Part shown: piece by piece, positions 35,515 through 44,116 of the stretch
Layout of the letters: every line of letters begins with the position of its first letter
How positions within the stretch are numbered: the stretch's first letter is position 1
NCBI GenBank assembly: GCA_910578855.1
Contig: CAJTRV010000005.1
Coordinates: 1 to 64,000 of the forward strand
DNA: 64,000 nucleotides
Source of the DNA: an uncultured Bacilli bacterium
GTDB lineage: Bacteria; Bacillota_I; Bacilli_A; RF39; UBA660
Direction: 5' to 3'
Notes under the pieces: generated by a model
What the model was told of the DNA's origin: nothing
Databases searched by the model: none
What the model saw: only the letters and a program-made list of their open reading frames with translations
Made by a program: the position numbers and the translations under genes

Positions 35515-36465
35515 TTGATTTTAAATATTTTATTATTAATAGTGGGATTCATTTTACTAATAAAAGGAGCTGATGTTTTCGTTGATGGTGCATCCTCAAC
35601 AGCCCAAAACTTTAAAGTATCAAAAATGCTAATAGGACTTACAATTGTTGCTTTTGGTACTTCAGCACCAGAATTTGCCGTTTCAATGAGTGCTTTAGCA
35701 TCAGGAAGTACTGACATGGTCTTAGGAAATGTAATTGGTAGTAATATTTTGAATATTTTACTAATATTAGGTATTGCAGCTGCGATAAAACCAATTTCTA
35801 TCAAAGACAATACCGTAAAAAAGGAACTACCATTAACTTTATTAATCTCTACCTTATTAGTCGTATTATTTCTCGATATTAGTCTAGGCAATGGATCTAC
35901 AAATCAAATAACAAGAGCAGATGGAATTGTGATTTTACTTTTCTTTTCTGTATTCTTATATTATTTAATAACTTTGACAAAACAAAGAAAAAACACTAAA
36001 GAAGAAAAGCCCCAATTCAAACTAGGGAAATCACTATTATTTGTATTACTTGGATTGGGTGGAATCATTTTAGGAAGTAACTTAGTAGTTGACAATGCAT
36101 CAGACCTTGCTACTACTTTAGGAGTTAGCGAAAGAATTGTATCATTAACGATTATTGCCTTTGGAACGTCTTTACCGGAATTAGTTACAACAGTAGTTTC
36201 TGCAAAAAAAGATGAGCAAGATTTATTGGTTGGTAATATCATAGGAAGTAATATATTTAACGTCTGTGTGGTATTGGGTATTCCGGTTGCTATATTTGGG
36301 GGAATAACACCATCTAGTTTTCAAACAATCGATTTAATCGTTTTAGTAGGATCAGCACTTTTACTATTTATTTTTTCTAAAACTTCAAAAAGAATAAATA
36401 AGGTAGAAGGATATTTAATGTTAATTACCTTTATAATTTACTATGCTTTAATATTCGTCATATAA
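35515..36465 (+). CDS. Calcium/sodium antiporter (CaCA family, YrbG-like)
   Basis: About 316 residues with ten membrane helices arranged as two inverted halves. The two alpha-repeats that bind cations are clear: AFGTSAPEFAVSMSAL (about 48-63) and AFGTSLPELVTTVVSA in the second half. It exchanges sodium or protons for calcium at the membrane. I prefer the TTG start at 35515, since GGAG lies 10 bases upstream; a GTG at 35506 would be too close. An extended -10 box (TGATATAAT, 35479-35487) precedes it. Alone on the plus strand, followed by the third accessory segment. Confidence 0.93.
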   Translation: MILNILLLIVGFILLIKGADVFVDGASSTAQNFKVSKMLIGLTIVAFGTSAPEFAVSMSALASGSTDMVLGNVIGSNILNILLILGIAAAIKPISIKDNTVKKELPLTLLISTLLVVLFLDISLGNGSTNQITRADGIVILLFFSVFLYYLITLTKQRKNTKEEKPQFKLGKSLLFVLLGLGGIILGSNLVVDNASDLATTLGVSERIVSLTIIAFGTSLPELVTTVVSAKKDEQDLLVGNIIGSNIFNVCVVLGIPVAIFGGITPSSFQTIDLIVLVGSALLLFIFSKTSKRINKVEGYLMLITFIIYYALIFVI

Positions 36466-36668
36466 ATATTAAAATAAAAGTAAATCAACTGTCTCAGACG
36501 ATTGACAAATAATATTTTGTTAATCGTCTTTTCTTAAAACTACCTTAAACTGTTTAAGCTGGCACTATTTTTATGGATTATATCTTATTTCACTTTTGAT
36601 TTCAGGGTATTCAAGTTTAGATTTTGCTCTTTTGACTAAGCCTATTAACTTTCTTTCTACCAATTATA

Positions 36669-37463
36669 TCATATTATATCTTTAACCCTTTTCTTTAATT
36701 TTTCTATTTCTTTATCATTGAATATCCCTATATTTTTTGCTCTATTACCACACTTGATAATAAAATCCCTATCCTTAGTATTGATGACCTTTTCTATTAA
36801 GTTATTAATATCCAAATCTTCATACACAGCACTTATAAATTCAGTCAGGTAATAGTCATCCCTTTTTTCAATAAAATAATCTTCTATATGAGTAAAGTCC
36901 ATTTTTTTACCCTCATAATTAAATGCTAACCGCCATAAAGCTTCCCTTTTATCTTTTTTGATACCAATTTTTACTAAATTATTAAAAGTTTCCTGACTTA
37001 TGTTTGGACTTACAGGAACCGAAATATATTGGGCAATGAACTCTAGTAATTCCAAATCACTCATTTTCTTACAATACTTAATATATACTGAATTATTTAT
37101 CAATAAGTCATATAATTTCTCATACCTTGGTCCACTATCCCTTACTTCATACTTAGTTTTTTCTAAATCATTATAATGCTTTTCGGCAAATTCTCTTACT
37201 TCTTTCTCGTTATTTTCATTTGTTTTTATCTTTTCAAAAGCCTCTAATATATGATTAAGAGATGTTAATCTTCTTGTTTCAACTTGGTCAATTTCTATTG
37301 GCACAGTTTCTATTATTTTTTTTACTTCCTCTATAAGTTCCGCAATGTTAGCTATTTCTCTTTTGGAAAATTTTTTTAAATCAAGATTTGTTAATAATTT
37401 TATTAATTCATCACTATTAATAAAACGATTTACGTAACGATAAACTATATTTACTAAATCCAT
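36669..37463 (-). CDS. Unknown accessory protein, about 264 residues
   Basis: No family recognised. Rich in Lys, Glu and Ile, helical throughout, no membrane helix or signal. Segments such as FSKREIANIAELIEEVKKII and the C-terminal EIEKLKKRVKDII look coiled-coil-like. The start at 37463 is preferred because GAGGTG lies about 6 bases upstream. It shares strand and low GC with the unknown gene at 37678 and both lie in DNA between an antiporter gene and tRNA-Leu that also carries IS fragments, so acquired cargo is likely. A 200-base gap separates the two genes. A helical-repeat (HEAT-like) fold is possible but unproven. Confidence 0.65.
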   Translation of the reverse strand: MDLVNIVYRYVNRFINSDELIKLLTNLDLKKFSKREIANIAELIEEVKKIIETVPIEIDQVETRRLTSLNHILEAFEKIKTNENNEKEVREFAEKHYNDLEKTKYEVRDSGPRYEKLYDLLINNSVYIKYCKKMSDLELLEFIAQYISVPVSPNISQETFNNLVKIGIKKDKREALWRLAFNYEGKKMDFTHIEDYFIEKRDDYYLTEFISAVYEDLDINNLIEKVINTKDRDFIIKCGNRAKNIGIFNDKEIEKLKKRVKDII

Positions 37464-37677
37464 ATTACACCTCATCTTTTATAAATGCCGTTAATTCCCT
37501 AATTAATTTAATTATATTATATATATTTTAACACATGAACTAATGCATATTATCTATTCTTTTATGTGCTGAAGTGACTTTATGAAGTTCTCTTGTCATA
37601 AATCCTACAATAACAAAATATCTTTCATTCTTTAAATATTTTTACTTTTTCCAAATTTCTTTATAAGCTTAATTGTT

Positions 37678-38703
37678 TTACTTCACCATTTTTATCTTTT
37701 TTTGGTTTTTTGATGAATTTGAGTTATCTTCTGGTGTATAAAAATTAGCAGCATTATTATTTTCCAGCATTATTAATTCTTGGATTGTCATTGTCGGAAG
37801 TTCTTCATATTTATGTGCTCTTGAACCATATCCAATATAGCAAACTAAATCTTCAGATCCACCTGCTTTAATATATTCATCCATAAATAACTTAAGACAT
37901 GAATCAGCTGTATCAACACCATATGCCATTGGTATATCAATGTTTCTACCAAATTCTTTTGCAAATAAGAAGGCCCTACGAGCTCCAATTCTATTGGCAC
38001 CACGTTCAATAATTCTATACATTACACAATTAAGCATTTCATCTTTTTGATAAATCTGATTATCATAATCCTTAATTACTTTTTCAAATTCATTATTTTC
38101 TGGAAATTTTATACCTTTTTCTTTTAACATACTAACTACTTCTTTTATATGTTTACCTTCTAAATTTTCATTATCTATTCCAGGTATTACATCCATATAT
38201 TCATCTATCTTAACAAAGCCATCGTGAGTTAAATGTAGATGACGTATAAGACTCCAATAAGCAATTCTCGGATATTCAGGTCTTGAAAATACTTCTCTTT
38301 CACTCCGCGGTAATGAATTAATAAATGCTTTCGTATTATAAAATTCAGCCCAGTCTAAACCTTTAATGTCGGAATCTTCATCCAATACATCTTTTGTATA
38401 TTGATTATTTGCAAACATAACTTCATTTATATCAATTGGCCCTTGTATTGAACCAAACATCATTTTATATATTTCATAATCTGGATATCTTAATTCATAC
38501 CAAACCGCCATTTTTTCAATAAAATTTCTCATGTCTATTGGAAAATGATATTCAGCAGTATCAGCATAACGGCCTTTAACCATATTTTCAGAATACCAGT
38601 CAATAAATTCATCTACCTTATCATCTAATGTTATTACTCTAACTTTTTTAGACTTCCTTTCTAATTGTTTTCTCAATTTTATTAATCCCTCTTTTATTTC
38701 CAT
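37678..38703 (-). CDS. Unknown accessory protein, 341 residues
   Basis: No family recognised. Acidic to neutral, soluble-looking, no membrane helix. Distinct segments include FIDWYSENMVKGRYADTAEY, GLDWAEFYNTKAFINSLP, and MAYGVDTADSCLKLFMDEY. The C-terminus ends in a basic, Ser/Asn-rich tail (SNSSKNQKKIKMVK). A GGGAGGTTTATTTT sequence gives a good ribosome site. It lies upstream of the 264-residue unknown gene on the same strand; downstream of an IS3 transposase fragment. Size and isolation fit an accessory enzyme or defence component, but nothing in the sequence proves it. Confidence 0.65.
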   Translation of the reverse strand: MEIKEGLIKLRKQLERKSKKVRVITLDDKVDEFIDWYSENMVKGRYADTAEYHFPIDMRNFIEKMAVWYELRYPDYEIYKMMFGSIQGPIDINEVMFANNQYTKDVLDEDSDIKGLDWAEFYNTKAFINSLPRSEREVFSRPEYPRIAYWSLIRHLHLTHDGFVKIDEYMDVIPGIDNENLEGKHIKEVVSMLKEKGIKFPENNEFEKVIKDYDNQIYQKDEMLNCVMYRIIERGANRIGARRAFLFAKEFGRNIDIPMAYGVDTADSCLKLFMDEYIKAGGSEDLVCYIGYGSRAHKYEELPTMTIQELIMLENNNAANFYTPEDNSNSSKNQKKIKMVK

Positions 38704-38777
38704 AAAATAAACCTCCCTTAATTACTTACTATTTTAACATATTTATCTTTCAAAATCATCGTTTTTCTTCTTTTTTA

Positions 38778-38983
38778 CTACAACATTAAAGTTTCCATAG
38801 TTGTATTATCATAAGGATATCCCTTTTTGTAAGAAAAAAGGTTGATATTTAATTTTTGTAATAGTCCTTCATGATCATTTGATCTATATTGACTATCACC
38901 GTCAGTATGAAATACTCATCTTCCTCAAGTCCACCGTTAACAAGAGCTTTTTTAAATGCATCTATAACTAAATCATATATTCT
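38778..38983 (-). pseudogene. IS3-family transposase fragment (internal OrfB part)
   Basis: Minus-strand translation gives AFKKALVNGGLEEDEY, then after a one-base shift FHTDGDSQYRSNDHEGLLQK, followed by KKGYPYDNTTMETL. These correspond to the second Asp and the Glu region of the IS3-type DDE catalytic core. Both ends are missing, so it is inactive. It lies between two unknown genes. Confidence 0.7.
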
Positions 38984-39048
38984 TTAAAAATAATGTAGAT
39001 TTTATGAAAAAATAAGATTATAATAGATTTATCCAGGAGGTTATGGGG

Positions 39049-39609
39049 ATGAAAGAAATTGTAAAAGATAATATTATAAACTATGAATTAATTAAAATCA
39101 GACAGAATACACCTGTATTAGAATATTTAAAAAGAAAGAATTTTTCTTTTACATTAAAACAAGTCCCACCAGAAACATTAGAGCAATTAAAAATTTCTGA
39201 TAATCCTATTGATATGGAATATGGAAATCTTGTTGCTGGTTATGGTCCTCGAAAAGGGAACAGTTTTAGATCTAGTGGAGGGTTAAAAATTTCTGATCCT
39301 AACAAATCTATTAATGGTTCATTCATAATTGAGGATACAAGAATCATATACTGTGCACTTCAACCATTTTATGAAGAAAGAGATACAATTGTATATGATG
39401 GTACTGTGTTTTATACAAGTATGTCAATGTTAGAATTATTAAAAGAGGAATTAAATAAAAGAAGACAGTATTTGATTTATATGGGACAAAAATTAAATGG
39501 TTATGTATTGGAAGATCAATTCGTTGAAGTATCTAAATCTGAATTATTAGAATATGCACAAACTCCAAAAAAAGGAGAACATGTTTTAAGTAAAATAAGA
39601 CATTATTAA
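39049..39609 (+). CDS. Unknown accessory protein, 186 residues
   Basis: No family recognised. Soluble-looking, with a glycine-rich middle (MEYGNLVAGYGPRKGN) and a DGTVFYTSMSMLELLKEEL segment. The second ATG (39049) is chosen: AGGAGG lies 8 bases upstream, while the first ATG is too close. Plus strand, unlike its neighbours, and framed by IS3 and IS256 fragments, so it is probably acquired cargo. A 21-bp inverted repeat begins 26 bases after its stop and could end its transcript. Confidence 0.65.
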   Translation: MKEIVKDNIINYELIKIRQNTPVLEYLKRKNFSFTLKQVPPETLEQLKISDNPIDMEYGNLVAGYGPRKGNSFRSSGGLKISDPNKSINGSFIIEDTRIIYCALQPFYEERDTIVYDGTVFYTSMSMLELLKEELNKRRQYLIYMGQKLNGYVLEDQFVEVSKSELLEYAQTPKKGEHVLSKIRHY

Positions 39610-39635
39610 TATTTAAAAGGGTAATGTCAGAGTAT

Positions 39636-39695
39636 GAGAGTGTAAAATAAAGTGTGTAAGTTAGAAAAAAACTGCACACTTTATTTTATACTCTC
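39636..39695. repeat. 21-bp near-perfect inverted repeat beside an IS256 fragment
   Basis: The left arm (39636-39656) and the right arm (39675-39695) are reverse complements with one mismatch, separated by 18 bases. The transposase fragment starts directly at the right arm. It may be two abutted IS terminal repeats (a solo, MITE-like remnant), or a strong terminator for the gene at 39049. AAAGTGTGTAAGT from the left arm recurs at the window's left edge. Confidence 0.65.
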
Positions 39696-39961
39696 TTGTA
39701 CATTTAATTAGAAATTCCTTAAAATATGTACCAAGTAAAGACTATAAAAAGTTCACTGCCAATCTCAAACTAGTTTATGGTGCCCCTAATCTAAAAGCAG
39801 CTCAAAGTGAATTTGAAAAATTTAAAACAAACTGGTCTAAATACTCGGGTGCAGTTAATGTATGGGAACGTAACTTCAAGCATGTAGAACAACTTTTTGA
39901 CTATCCTAGTGACATAAGGAAAATTATGTATACGACCAATGCTATAGAATCTGGATTGTAA
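39695..39961 (+). pseudogene. IS256-family transposase fragment
   Basis: Reads VHLIRNSLKYVPSKDYKKF, NLKLVYGAPNLKAAQSEFEKF, WERNFKHVEQLFDYPSDI and RKIMYTTNAIES, the typical internal part of IS256 (MULE-type) transposases. It begins mid-protein at the inverted repeat and ends at TNAIES, where unrelated DNA follows. Inactive. Confidence 0.85.
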
Positions 39962-40025
39962 ATGGTATGCAAGTGGAGTTTGATAGTCAAGTGAACCATG
40001 AATCCGAATTGTATTGTGCTTCCTT
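39962..40025 (-). pseudogene. IS3-family transposase C-terminal fragment
   Basis: The minus strand reads KHNTIRIHGSLDYQTPLAY, matching the YNxxRxHxSLxYxTP end of IS3-type transposases. It abuts the IS256 fragment. Its order relative to the internal IS3 piece at 38778-38983 is reversed, so the two come from different copies or a rearrangement. Confidence 0.65.
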
Positions 40026-40049
40026 TTTGCACACCTAGTTTTAAAACAT

Positions 40050-40259
40050 TTAATTTGTTTTAATATGAACTTCTAAATCCTTTAATTTAATACTCCTAGA
40101 ATAATCATTTACAAATAAAGTATCACTTCCATTGAATATTAAATAATTATTCTCTTTGATTGTAATAATAGGTTTAACACAAGCAAATCTACATATCATT
40201 TCAATTCTTTTTAACGCTTCCTTATCAAACTCTAATTCCTTAACAACATCCATACTCAT
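40050..40259 (-). CDS. Small unknown protein, paralogue of the one at 2090-2362
   Basis: About 69 residues, unknown family. The C-terminal YLIFNGSDTLFVNDYSRSI and KLKDLEVHIK match the protein at 2090-2362, and the N-terminal VKELEFDKEAL matches its start. No membrane helix. The start is uncertain: ATGs at 40268 and 40259 and a TTG at 40274 are in frame; GGAAGTG favours 40259. It lies directly behind the terminator of tRNA-Leu, the same arrangement as its relative behind tRNA-Thr. Confidence 0.65.
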   Translation of the reverse strand: MSMDVVKELEFDKEALKRIEMICRFACVKPIITIKENNYLIFNGSDTLFVNDYSRSIKLKDLEVHIKTN

Positions 40260-40280
40260 CACTTCCATTCTCAAATAACA

Positions 40281-40305
40281 AAAAAACTAGACGGTATTTC
40301 TAGTT
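40281..40305 (-). terminator. Intrinsic terminator of tRNA-Leu
   Basis: On the minus strand AACTAG and CTAGTT pair around a 9-base loop and are followed by a T-run. It sits between tRNA-Leu and the small gene at 40050-40259. Confidence 0.7.
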
Positions 40306-40350
40306 AATATTTATTACTCTCGAATAAACAGTTCGAGTATCAATTAAATC

Positions 40351-40436
40351 TGGTGCAGGAAACGAGATTTGAACTCGCACAGGATCTCTCCCACTACCCC
40401 CTCAAAGTAGCGTGTCTACCATTCCACCATCCCTGC
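40351..40436 (-). tRNA. tRNA-Leu(GAG)
   Basis: Class II tRNA with encoded CCA and a long variable arm (GGGAGAGATCCT region). Acceptor GCAGGGA pairs with TTCCTGC, discriminator A. Anticodon stem CTACT/GGTAG encloses TTGAGGG, anticodon GAG for CUC/CUU codons. T arm GCGAG/CTCGT around TTCAAAT. Borders the accessory segment 36500-40300. Confidence 0.95.
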
Positions 40437-40470
40437 AACTGTTATTATTTTATCACATTTTTTAGAATTT

Positions 40471-40498
40471 GAAAAGAGTCCTATTTCACAAGACTCTT
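40471..40498 (-). terminator. Terminator of the SHOCT-domain gene
   Basis: A 7-bp stem AAGAGTC/GACTCTT; the TAG stop lies in the loop. Followed by TTTTC. Confidence 0.65.
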
Positions 40499-41347
40499 AT
40501 TTAATAATTCTTTTTTCTTTTTCTCTAATTCTTTCTTAGTTAAAATACCCCGTTCATATAAATCCGCATACTCTTTTAATAGTGTTAGCTCATCGGTTTC
40601 AACATTTTTTTTCGTATTTAATTGAACTTTAGAAAACTTTTTTACCTGTTTTTCATTTACAACAACTGCATCTTTCACTGGCAATAATTCCTTTAGATAT
40701 GGATAGCTATCATAGCTTAATACCATTTCCTGAATATCCCCTTGTTCATCTTTAAACAACATCGTCATATTACGATAATCACTAACACGAAGTTGTGATT
40801 GAATTGGTTGTACCTCAATACTGCTTTTCGCCTTTGCATCGCTTCCAATGATACTGCTACTCGCTTTTACTTTAATATCACCACCAGTAATATCATTATG
40901 ATATACTATTTGCCCATCTTGTTTATATTCCAAAATACGGCTAACCGGAATCCGGACAACATCTAAATTTTGGTGATAATGGTAATAATTATTTCTTGTT
41001 GGAGGATACGGAAACAAGCATAACGTTCTTTTTTCAAGCCAACAATACATAAGTCCCATAAATAAATTATGCTCTATCCAGGTAGTACTAAGAAAGAATA
41101 CTTTGGTATGTTTTGGGGGAATGACAACCTCATCCCTAAGAGTCTGGTAAATCATCTCTGCCTGATGAAATTGCTCATTTCGTTTTCTCCTATCCCGACG
41201 TCCTTTCCATTTCCTAACAACATAACGGACAAACTTAAAGGTAAGATATCCGATCACCGCATAAACACCAATTTCCACATCTGGCGTTTTTGTAATTAGA
41301 TACTCCAAAATATATAGTACAACAAACAACGCAATTAAATAGCCCAT
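40481..41347 (-). CDS. Membrane protein with C-terminal SHOCT-like motif
   Basis: About 288 residues. Two N-terminal membrane helices (about 2-20 and 25-45), a basic linker (RKWKGRRDRRKRNEQ), a beta-rich cytoplasmic domain with PH/GRAM-like character (FFLSTTWIEHNLFMGLMY), and a C-terminal SHOCT-type helix pair (LLKEYADLYERGILTKKELEKKKKELL). SHOCT motifs often occur in membrane-associated proteins of unknown role. The start at 41347 has GAGGAGTG upstream. Distinct transcription unit with its own terminator. Confidence 0.75.
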   Translation of the reverse strand: MGYLIALFVVLYILEYLITKTPDVEIGVYAVIGYLTFKFVRYVVRKWKGRRDRRKRNEQFHQAEMIYQTLRDEVVIPPKHTKVFFLSTTWIEHNLFMGLMYCWLEKRTLCLFPYPPTRNNYYHYHQNLDVVRIPVSRILEYKQDGQIVYHNDITGGDIKVKASSSIIGSDAKAKSSIEVQPIQSQLRVSDYRNMTMLFKDEQGDIQEMVLSYDSYPYLKELLPVKDAVVVNEKQVKKFSKVQLNTKKNVETDELTLLKEYADLYERGILTKKELEKKKKELLNKSLVK

Positions 41348-41395
41348 ACAAACACTCCTCAGAGCTATTATATCCAATTTACCATTATTTGTAAA

Positions 41396-41418
41396 TAAAA
41401 AGGACCAATTTAGTCCTT
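41396..41418 (-). terminator. Terminator of the NatB-like gene
   Basis: AAGGAC/GTCCTT stem followed by TTTTT on the minus strand; the TAA stop lies in the loop. Confidence 0.75.
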
Positions 41419-42756
41419 TAACGCTTTAAACATTTTTTTCCATAATCCCTTCGAAGAGTAATTTAAAATTCCTACTTTATAGATTTTTAAACCATACTTA
41501 ATTAATAAATAGTTGGTCACAATTGTAAGAAGAATTGCAACGATCATATCAAGAATGCCAATCTGACCAATGATCAAAAGGGATGGCGACAAGATTGCTG
41601 AAATCAAAGGGATATAAGAGAAGATTCTAATAAATAAAGATCCTCCAAACATCGTCGATAAGGTTGCTAAGTAATAACCAGCAAGTGAAATCACAATAAT
41701 TGGTGTTTGTAACTGTTGGAAGTCCTCGATATTGGTCGTCATACTAGCTAAAATACCAGCAAGTAGTGAATATGAAATAAAAGTAAGTATCATGAGAAGT
41801 AAAGTTAGTGGAATAATATAAATTAATTTTTCACCCATTCCACCTTCTAATAAGTTCCCAACCATGGTTCCCACAGAATCTGTAATACCACCATTAATTC
41901 CATCACCAGCAATCATAGTTCGCAATAAGAGACCAATTCCACCATAGATAAACAATAAAATTGATTGAATAATCACAAATAAGTTACCAGCAATCACTTT
42001 CGAAAAGAAATGAGTCTTAGGAGAGACATTAGAAATAATAATTTCCATTCCCCGAGTCGTCTTTTCATCGTTTACTTCGGCCCCGATCATCTGTACTAAG
42101 AATAGTGTCAGCATAAAGAATGGTAAAATAATAATTGGAAGAACAAAGCCCATAATCATTTCATTGTTCTCCCCTGCTTCATTCTTATCTTTCTCTAAAT
42201 ATTCCCGTTCTAACTTAATTGGGGTATTGATACGAGCAAGCTCTTCACTTGAAATGTTTGATTTTTGAAATGCGAGTGTACTTTTGGTACCATTGACAGC
42301 TGCATTGATAATCTGAAAATTTTGTGTTGACAAATAATCTTTAGAAATTAATTTGGCTGTTAAGACATCTTGATCAGAATGATCTAATACTAAGACAACC
42401 GTTTTCTTCTCATCAGCAATTAATTTCTTCGCTTCCTTTTCAGATTTCTGATAACGTTTTATCGTAAACTTCGATTGATCAGAAACCGCTTCTTCAGATG
42501 AATTATCTTCAACGGTAAAAGACGTTGTTGAAGTCCGAATCTGATCTTTCAATAAGTCGTAAGATTCATTGGTATGATCAATCACATAGATCGTTGTTTT
42601 TTCATTGAACTCACCACCAAAGGCTGTAATAATTGTATCAATATTTAATCCAGCAATAATAACAAGTGCAATTAAAGCATTGGCAATGACAAACCACTTG
42701 GTTTTAATTTTACGTTTAAGAGAGACTCCTGTTAAAAATTTAAGTTTACTTTTCAT
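41410..42756 (-). CDS. ABC-2-type permease, NatB-like
   Basis: About 448 residues. One N-terminal helix (about 22-45), a large extracytoplasmic domain (about 50-200), then five to six C-terminal helices, the layout of NatB-type export permeases (sodium or antibiotic efflux). It pairs with the ATPase gene directly upstream, overlapping it by 11 bases. The start at 42756 is used because AGGTGA precedes it; an upstream GTG lies inside that site. Transported substrate unknown. Confidence 0.9.
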   Translation of the reverse strand: MKSKLKFLTGVSLKRKIKTKWFVIANALIALVIIAGLNIDTIITAFGGEFNEKTTIYVIDHTNESYDLLKDQIRTSTTSFTVEDNSSEEAVSDQSKFTIKRYQKSEKEAKKLIADEKKTVVLVLDHSDQDVLTAKLISKDYLSTQNFQIINAAVNGTKSTLAFQKSNISSEELARINTPIKLEREYLEKDKNEAGENNEMIMGFVLPIIILPFFMLTLFLVQMIGAEVNDEKTTRGMEIIISNVSPKTHFFSKVIAGNLFVIIQSILLFIYGGIGLLLRTMIAGDGINGGITDSVGTMVGNLLEGGMGEKLIYIIPLTLLLMILTFISYSLLAGILASMTTNIEDFQQLQTPIIVISLAGYYLATLSTMFGGSLFIRIFSYIPLISAILSPSLLIIGQIGILDMIVAILLTIVTNYLLIKYGLKIYKVGILNYSSKGLWKKMFKALKD

Positions 42757-43645
42757 ATGATTCACCTACTTTCGCGACAAAGATTTCATTTAATGATGGT
42801 TCTTCAACCGCAAACTTTGTAATATTTTTATGTTTACTAACAACTTTAAATACCGCTGGCGCTACGGCAATATCATCAATCTTGACAATCATTTCCTCAG
42901 CCGTATTTTCAACGGATAATACGCCTTTTATCTTTTCTAAATCAGTACTAGCTATATCTCCTTTGATTAAAATATTTTTCTTACGATATTGTTCTTTAAT
43001 ATCAGAAAGATAACCTTCTAAAACAGGTTTCCCCTGCATAATAATCGCCAGTTTCTTACAAAACAATTCGACATGTTCCATTCGATGCGATGAGAAAATA
43101 ATAATACTTCCTGCCTTCGACATTTCTAAAATTTCAGCTTTAAACAATTCAACATTAAATGGATCTAACCCTGAAAAGGGCTCATCTAGAATTAATAATC
43201 TCGGCCGGTTTAAGATAGCAGTAATAAACTGAATCTTTTGTTGATTCCCCTTTGATAGCTCTTTTATTTTTTTATCTTTATACGCTGTAATTCCAAACTT
43301 CTCTAATAAAGCATCTAAACGTTCTTCAATTTCCTTATCACTCATTCCTTTGAGGTTTCCATAAAATAAACATTGCTCTTTAACAGTCATCTTCGTCAAT
43401 AAACTTCGTTCTTCAGTTAAAAAACCAATGGTGTCAGTTACTGTGTAATCAATCGGTTTCCCATCTAGCGTAATCGTTCCTTTAGTCGGTTCTAACAATC
43501 CCATAATCATCCGGAATGTCGTTGTTTTTCCCGCACCATTGACTCCCAATAAGCCAAAGATTTCGCCTTTTTTGACTGTAAATGATAAATCATCAACAGC
43601 TAAGAAATCACCATAGTATTTGGTAACATGTTCTACTTTTAACAT
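42746..43645 (-). CDS. ABC transporter ATP-binding protein, NatA-like
   Basis: 299 residues. Walker A GVNGAGKTT (about 34-42), Q-loop region with FLTEERSLL, signature LSKGNQQKIQ (about 132-141), and Walker B LLILDEPFSGLDP (about 152-164). The C-terminal 80 residues form the extra domain of NatA-type ATPases. Drives the NatB-like permease encoded downstream; the overlap implies coupled translation. GGAGTGAGAGT is the ribosome site. The pair could export sodium, a peptide or a lipid-active drug. Confidence 0.95.
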   Translation of the reverse strand: MLKVEHVTKYYGDFLAVDDLSFTVKKGEIFGLLGVNGAGKTTTFRMIMGLLEPTKGTITLDGKPIDYTVTDTIGFLTEERSLLTKMTVKEQCLFYGNLKGMSDKEIEERLDALLEKFGITAYKDKKIKELSKGNQQKIQFITAILNRPRLLILDEPFSGLDPFNVELFKAEILEMSKAGSIIIFSSHRMEHVELFCKKLAIIMQGKPVLEGYLSDIKEQYRKKNILIKGDIASTDLEKIKGVLSVENTAEEMIVKIDDIAVAPAVFKVVSKHKNITKFAVEEPSLNEIFVAKVGESYEK

Positions 43646-43724
43646 ACTCTCACTCCTTCTATAAAACCATTATACCGATTTTTACCAGAAAGTGCAATAA
43701 AATGACTATTTTTCATCAGATTTA

Positions 43725-43752
43725 GAAAAAAAGAAATGACGCGCATTTCTTT
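43725..43752 (-). terminator. Terminator after the 117-residue gene
   Basis: A 9-bp stem AAAGAAATG/CATTTCTTT with loop CGCGT and a T-run; the TAA stop is in the 5' arm. Confidence 0.85.
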
Positions 43753-44104
43753 ATAACCATTTACTCTCTGTTAGTTTTGTCTGAACCATATCTTGATACA
43801 CTTCATATAGATGTATTAAATTCTTAATAATAAAGTTTCCCCAATCATTTTGGTTATTATATTCTTCTTGAACCAAACGATAAAATTTCGCATTGTCCAG
43901 ATAATAAGCAAGGGCTTCATCATAATGATAAATCAAATCTATCTCTTCCATACTATCTAAATTAATCGCATCCATATAATCACGGTAATAATTAATCAAC
44001 ATCTTTGTAATACAATCTTCTTCATGGTAAACATAAGATACAATTTGATCATAATGCTTACACATCGAAATAATACTACCTTTGCGTATCGTTACACGTT
44101 CCAT
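43751..44104 (-). CDS. Unknown protein downstream of rseP, 117 residues
   Basis: No family recognised. Acidic, tyrosine-rich and helical (YYRDYMDAINLDSMEEIDLIYHYDEALAYYLDN), without membrane helix or cysteine pair. It starts 12 bases after the rseP gene and ends at a strong terminator, so it is the last gene of the cdsA-rseP unit. A link to membrane or lipid homeostasis is inferred from context only. Ribosome site AGGTGGAAAT. Confidence 0.75.
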   Translation of the reverse strand: MERVTIRKGSIISMCKHYDQIVSYVYHEEDCITKMLINYYRDYMDAINLDSMEEIDLIYHYDEALAYYLDNAKFYRLVQEEYNNQNDWGNFIIKNLIHLYEVYQDMVQTKLTESKWL

Positions 44105-44116
44105 ATTTCCACCTAT

